Source of the DNA: Maricaulis sp.
GTDB lineage: Bacteria > Pseudomonadota > Alphaproteobacteria > Caulobacterales > Maricaulaceae
Assembly: GCA_002694345.1 (NCBI GenBank)
Contig: NZLV01000043.1
Span: 1 to 9,841, forward strand
Direction: 5' to 3'
DNA: 9,841 bases
Shown here: piece after piece, positions 6,737 to 9,841 of the stretch
How the letters are laid out: the number at the start of each line of letters is the position of its first letter
How positions within the stretch are numbered: the first letter of the stretch is position 1
Position numbers and translations under genes: made by a program
Notes under the pieces: generated by a model
What the model was told of the DNA's origin: nothing
What the model saw: only the letters and a program-made list of their open reading frames with translations
The model's database searches: none

Positions 6737-8820
6737 GGCTTGCGCCCCAGCCAGCGCGACAGGAACCCGCCTTCCGCTTCACCTTTGGCCTGCGGGGCTT
6801 CTGTCATCTCTCCCGTCCAGCGGCCTGTCTCGGAATCGACCGGATAGGCTTGGAGCGCTTCCTGGAACGGCGCCAGGAACTCGGCGTACGGGCTGGTGGA
6901 ATCGAGGTGTTCGACCGAAGGCGGTTTGCGCACTTGGACGGCACTGAAGGTCATCACGGCCCGTTCCGGCGCCTCGTAATAGGTCAGGCAGTTCTCGTCC
7001 CAATCGAGCCCGCACCGTTCGATGACCTCACGGATGCGCGTATCGAAATCAGCAACCAGGTCTTCGTACTGGAGCGGGGTTACCCAATCAGGATCCGCCT
7101 GCGCCCAGTGCGCACCCAGCCGGGCCTGCTGGGCATAGACATGGGCCAGATCGTCCAGATCATGGGCATAGGGCCACATGCGGGAGAAATTCCGCCGGTA
7201 GATCGAAAAGGCCACTTCCACCGGCTTGCGGCGGATATGAATGACCGGAGACGCCGGAAACAGGCGCCGCATCAGGCCGACCGATATGAAATTCGCCGGC
7301 TGCTTGTCCGTCACCCAGGCGCTTCCGGTCAGGCCGTACTCGGCATATTGCGACAGGTAGCGCGCCCGCCAGTGCTCGGCCTGGGCTTCGGGGATCTCTC
7401 CGCCGGACCATCCTGTCTCCGCGGCCCAGCGCACGAATTCCTCGAACAGGGCCGGCATCATGCTCAGCTCTCCGCCCGCCACCACATCGCGATGCGCGGC
7501 GATCGCCGCCTCGATCAGCGTCGTGCCCGAGCGCGGCATGCCCACGATGAACAGGGGTTGCTGGGCCGGCGCTGCCGGATGGGGCCCCGGAACCGGACCG
7601 GGAAACACAGTCTCGAGCCAAGCCGTGCGGCGTTCCTGCTCGGCGCGATCATAGGCGGACACGACAGCGCCATTGTGCTGCAGCTTCTTGGTGTCATTCG
7701 CCCGCTGCCAGGTCCGGAAGGCATCCTCGCGCCGCTTGCGACGGTGATAGGCATCGCCCAGCGCAAACAGGCCGATCGACAGCCGGTCGGCCGGCATGCC
7801 GGGTTTCTCCACCTCGACTTCCAGCCGGGCCAGCTCGTCATCCGTGAGCCGGCCGCCGGTCACTTCCGACAATTGCCCATAGGCTTCGAAATTGCCCGGA
7901 TCGATATCCAGCGTGCGGCGGCACATGCGCGCGGCCTCGTCCGTATCGCCCATGAAAGTCAGGATACGCGCGCGTCCGAAAGTGGCCTCGGCACAGTCGC
8001 TGTCCAGGGCCAGCGCCTTTTCGAACGCGTCCCGCGCCCCGACCAGATCCCGCGTCCCCAGGATCAACCGCCCCATCGCGGCCCAGTTCTCGGCGCTGCC
8101 ATCCGCGTCCACCACGGTCTGGAAAAGCCGCACGGCGCGCTTGTAGAGCCCTTGCTGGCCCAGTCCCAGGGCCAAGGCCCCCATCGCTTCAAGGTCCTGG
8201 GGATCCAGATCGAGCCAGGCCTGCGCCGTGCGCGCCAGAAGAGTCCAGTCGCCGACATGGCGCGCGAGCTCGGATTTCAGCCGCAGCACATCCAGACTGC
8301 CCGCCAGCCCACCCTGCTCCGCCAGCGCCAGCGCTTCGCTGGTGCCGGTCAGGTCGCGCAATTCCATCCGCGCACCGGCCAGCCGCAAGGCCACTTGCGG
8401 CACAGCCGGGTGGTTCGGGTCGGCCTTGATTGCGCGTGCCAGGGCCATGGCGCAGACCTCAAAAGCCTCCTGCTGGCCGGCCAGATCGCCATAGCGACCC
8501 CAGACATCAAAACGGTCGGGCGCCAGTTCGCTGGCGCGCCGGGCCGCGTCGACGGCCCCCGCCAGATCGCCGGTCGCTTCCAGCAAGACCGAGCGATACA
8601 TGGCCGCCAGCGGTTCATTCGGATCGGACTGGTCGGCCTGGTCGAGCAGTTTGCGGCCCGTCTCGACATCACCGGTTTCGATGGCGCAGATCGCCATGAT
8701 GCTCAGGGCCGCCGCATCACCGGGCCGCTCCTGCAGCACAGCCTGGCACAATCCCCAGGCCCCGCGAAAATCATCGGCCAGCCGGCGCTGTGCGGCCTCG
8801 GCGAGACGCGGGTCCTGCAT
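6733..8820 (-). CDS. TPR-repeat sulfotransferase (protein-tyrosine-sulfotransferase-like)
   Basis: This 695-residue cytoplasmic protein has TPR-like repeats over about residues 1-320, a conserved helical linker (LFALGDAYHRRKRREDAFRTW, about 351-371), then a PAPS-dependent sulfotransferase domain at about 422-660. The 5'-phosphosulfate loop is FIVGMPRSGTTL (424-435). GGELSMMP follows, placing Glu451 where the catalytic base of animal tyrosylprotein sulfotransferases sits. TDKQPANF (504-511) and the 3'-phosphate site IHIRRKPVEVAFSIYRRNF (527-545, with Ser539) follow. LQYEDLVADF (583-592) is also characteristic. The family (Pfam Sulfotransfer_3 with TPR) moves sulfate from PAPS to an acceptor; the TPR array argues for a protein or peptide acceptor. 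The start overlaps the upstream oxygenase stop by one base (TGATG), and its own stop overlaps the next gene by four. Confidence 0.9.
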   Translation of the reverse strand: MQDPRLAEAAQRRLADDFRGAWGLCQAVLQERPGDAAALSIMAICAIETGDVETGRKLLDQADQSDPNEPLAAMYRSVLLEATGDLAGAVDAARRASELAPDRFDVWGRYGDLAGQQEAFEVCAMALARAIKADPNHPAVPQVALRLAGARMELRDLTGTSEALALAEQGGLAGSLDVLRLKSELARHVGDWTLLARTAQAWLDLDPQDLEAMGALALGLGQQGLYKRAVRLFQTVVDADGSAENWAAMGRLILGTRDLVGARDAFEKALALDSDCAEATFGRARILTFMGDTDEAARMCRRTLDIDPGNFEAYGQLSEVTGGRLTDDELARLEVEVEKPGMPADRLSIGLFALGDAYHRRKRREDAFRTWQRANDTKKLQHNGAVVSAYDRAEQERRTAWLETVFPGPVPGPHPAAPAQQPLFIVGMPRSGTTLIEAAIAAHRDVVAGGELSMMPALFEEFVRWAAETGWSGGEIPEAQAEHWRARYLSQYAEYGLTGSAWVTDKQPANFISVGLMRRLFPASPVIHIRRKPVEVAFSIYRRNFSRMWPYAHDLDDLAHVYAQQARLGAHWAQADPDWVTPLQYEDLVADFDTRIREVIERCGLDWDENCLTYYEAPERAVMTFSAVQVRKPPSVEHLDSTSPYAEFLAPFQEALQAYPVDSETGRWTGEMTEAPQAKGEAEGGFLSRWLGRKP

Positions 8821-9584
8821 CAGCTTTCCCGATAGGGTTTGTCATTGCGGAACCAGCCGGTGATCTGGTGGCGGGCACCGCCGGCAAAGGGCGAGACCGG
8901 ACTGACCGAATGGACCCGCCGCCCATCGAAGATCGACAGGACATTGAAGCGCGGCAGGAAAGCCCTGCTGACATCCAGATTCTCGTCGAGCAGCATCAGA
9001 AGACCGCCCCAGTCGGGTTGCCAGTTCCGCGTGAAACCGAAGGTGTAGGCGGCCACGCGCTCCTTGTCGTGCCCCTCATCGACATGGCGGGTCAGGAAGT
9101 GACCACGCGCATAGCGGGTCGCCTGGGCATCCGCCTTCGTCACCAGCGGTGCGCCGGTGACCTGACGGCCGAAATCGAGAAACTCCGGCGAATTGAGGAA
9201 TTCCGTGAGCGTGTGGATCGGATGACCCGGATCCCAGTTCGACGTGTAGGCCTCGATCATCGGATAGGCGTCGTAGAGATAGCCGTAATTGTCCCGGGCC
9301 CGTTCCATGACGCGGGCCAGTTTCTGCCCGACCCCGTCGCGTCCCAGCTGCATCATGTCCTGCTGGGTCAGCTGGATGACCCGTTCTCCGCCCGGCGCCG
9401 CCGGATCGGCCTCAACAAACACCATGCGCCATTGGAGCGAGCGGCTCAGAAGGCTCTCGATCTCATTGGCAAGCTCAGGCTCGAGCACATCGGGTATCTG
9501 GACCAGCTTGTTGGCAGCATAGAGCTTCGCCCAGGGTTCCGGGTCGAGAGCGGGGTTCAGGCGAAGTTCGAGCGTAGCGGTCAT
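8820..9584 (-). CDS. 2OG-Fe(II) oxygenase, prolyl-hydroxylase-like (stand-alone domain)
   Basis: This 254-residue protein is a single double-stranded beta-helix oxygenase. The iron triad is readable: H167-x-D169 in RHVDEG and the distal His225 in DGRRVHSVSPV, with Arg238 (GGARHQITGWF) 13 residues later to hold 2-oxoglutarate. WGGLLMLLDE (192-201) and FNVLSIFDGRRVH (213-225) match the prolyl-4-hydroxylase/Tpa1-like group (Pfam 2OG-FeII_Oxy_4 type). Predicted reaction: hydroxylation of a side chain, perhaps proline, with O2 and 2OG; the substrate is not determinable. No signal peptide is present. The ATG at 9582-9584 has only a weak GAG upstream. As first gene of the three-gene operon behind the tuf terminator, it needs its own promoter. 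It belongs to a different oxygenase family from the TPR-linked one at the operon's end. Confidence 0.9.
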   Translation of the reverse strand: MTATLELRLNPALDPEPWAKLYAANKLVQIPDVLEPELANEIESLLSRSLQWRMVFVEADPAAPGGERVIQLTQQDMMQLGRDGVGQKLARVMERARDNYGYLYDAYPMIEAYTSNWDPGHPIHTLTEFLNSPEFLDFGRQVTGAPLVTKADAQATRYARGHFLTRHVDEGHDKERVAAYTFGFTRNWQPDWGGLLMLLDENLDVSRAFLPRFNVLSIFDGRRVHSVSPVSPFAGGARHQITGWFRNDKPYRES

Positions 9585-9616
9585 GATTACTCAACGCGAT
9601 CACTGGAGTGGCCAAA

Positions 9617-9645
9617 CAGGTACCGGTGGCACCGGAGCCTGTCCA
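9617..9645 (-). promoter_or_regulatory. Candidate promoter of the oxygenase/sulfotransferase operon
   Basis: TGGACA (9640-9645), 17 bases, then TACCTG (9617-9622) would place initiation about 25 bases before the first start codon. The -35 is good and the -10 is weak. The spacer contains the odd palindrome CCGGTG-G-CACCGG (9623-9635). The GGTACC at 9619-9624 recurs in the proposed -10 region of the receptor promoter. A promoter must exist here because the tuf terminator lies just upstream, but the exact position is uncertain. Confidence 0.3.
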
Positions 9646-9680
9646 GATCAGGGCCTGTAGTGCGACGCTGAGGCGCAGGC

Positions 9681-9715
9681 AAAAAGAAAGCGGCGCGCCC
9701 TGGGGCACGCCGCTT
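9681..9715 (-). terminator. Intrinsic terminator of tuf
   Basis: On the minus strand AAGCGGCG pairs perfectly with CGCCGCTT (9688-9715). An inner GCC/GGC pair lies beyond one mismatch, and TTTCTTTTT follows at once. It begins 25 bases after the tuf stop codon. It insulates the operon from the highly transcribed tuf gene. Confidence 0.92.
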
Positions 9716-9739
9716 CCTCAATTGCGATGTCGCGAGTGA

Positions 9740-9841
9740 TTACTCGACGATTTTGGAGACGACGCCGGCGCCGACGGTGCGACCGCCTTCACGGATAGCG
9801 AAGCGCAGCTTCTCTTCCATGGCGATCGGCGTGATCAGCTC
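9740..9841 (-). CDS. tuf: Elongation factor Tu, C-terminal end (cut by window edge)
   Basis: The minus strand ends a reading frame with ELITPIAMEEKLRFAIREGG, then RTVGAGVVSKIVE and TAA (9740-9742). This is the conserved last beta-barrel of EF-Tu (domain 3), which binds tRNA and EF-Ts. Thirty-three residues are present; the rest lies beyond the right edge. EF-Tu delivers aminoacyl-tRNA to the ribosome. Its presence upstream of tRNA-Trp, secE and nusG fits the translation gene neighbourhood, although here about 9 kb of other genes intervene. Bacteria of this group often carry two tuf copies, so this may be one of two. Confidence 0.97.
   Translation of the reverse strand, partial: ELITPIAMEEKLRFAIREGGRTVGAGVVSKIVE

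Noticed and set aside
4814..6847. Two plus-strand frames (329 and 342 codons) opposite the TPR-oxygenase
   Set aside because: These are shadows of a clear TPR/oxygenase gene, with no recognisable motif of their own.
6601..8835. 744-codon open frame on the plus strand opposite the sulfotransferase gene
   Set aside because: It has the same codon-aligned antisense relationship and a low-complexity Arg/Gly/Pro/His composition. The opposite strand has readable PAPS-binding motifs and TPRs.
1..9841. CRISPR arrays, insertion sequences, tandem repeats
   Set aside because: No regularly spaced repeat series, transposase motif or terminal inverted repeats were seen while reading both strands.

Overview
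The window looks like a chromosomal stretch of a GC-rich alphaproteobacterium. A caulobacterial/hyphomonad-type lineage (for example Maricaulis-like) is my best guess. The basis is the EF-Tu C-terminus, the tRNA-Trp/secE/nusG cluster, a TonB-dependent receptor of the kind abundant in Caulobacterales and sphingomonads, and strong avoidance of A/T-rich codons. This placement rests on gene content and protein style, not on a database search. Every gene I can support lies on the minus strand, so transcription runs from high to low coordinates.

Right edge to left edge: (1) the last 33 codons of tuf (EF-Tu), followed by a clear intrinsic terminator (about 9681-9715). (2) A tightly packed operon of three genes joined by stop/start overlaps: a stand-alone 2-oxoglutarate/Fe(II) oxygenase (8820-9584), a TPR-sulfotransferase resembling protein-tyrosine sulfotransferases (6733-8820), and a TPR protein with a second, different 2OG-Fe(II) oxygenase domain (4943-6736). 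(3) A 280-bp intergenic region with a candidate promoter and inverted repeats. (4) A 930-residue TonB-dependent outer-membrane receptor (1870-4662) with a GTG start, ended by a perfect 11-bp hairpin terminator. (5) A SAM-dependent methyltransferase (744-1745), whose candidate promoter would give a leaderless mRNA. (6) tRNA-Trp(CCA) with encoded CCA, then secE and the start of nusG, the usual translation/secretion housekeeping cluster.

The housekeeping ends (tuf; trnW-secE-nusG) frame about 9 kb of accessory genes. Two of the three operon enzymes combine a catalytic domain with a long TPR array, which usually binds protein or peptide, and all sit directly upstream of one outer-membrane receptor. 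The most interesting reading is that the operon encodes a cytoplasmic protein- or peptide-modifying set (hydroxylation plus sulfation) serving the adjacent receptor or something that passes through it. The enzyme families and gene packing are visible in the sequence. The substrate and the link to the receptor are inference. No integrase, transposase, CRISPR array or obvious small precursor-peptide gene is visible, and no gene-free stretch exceeds 300 bases.
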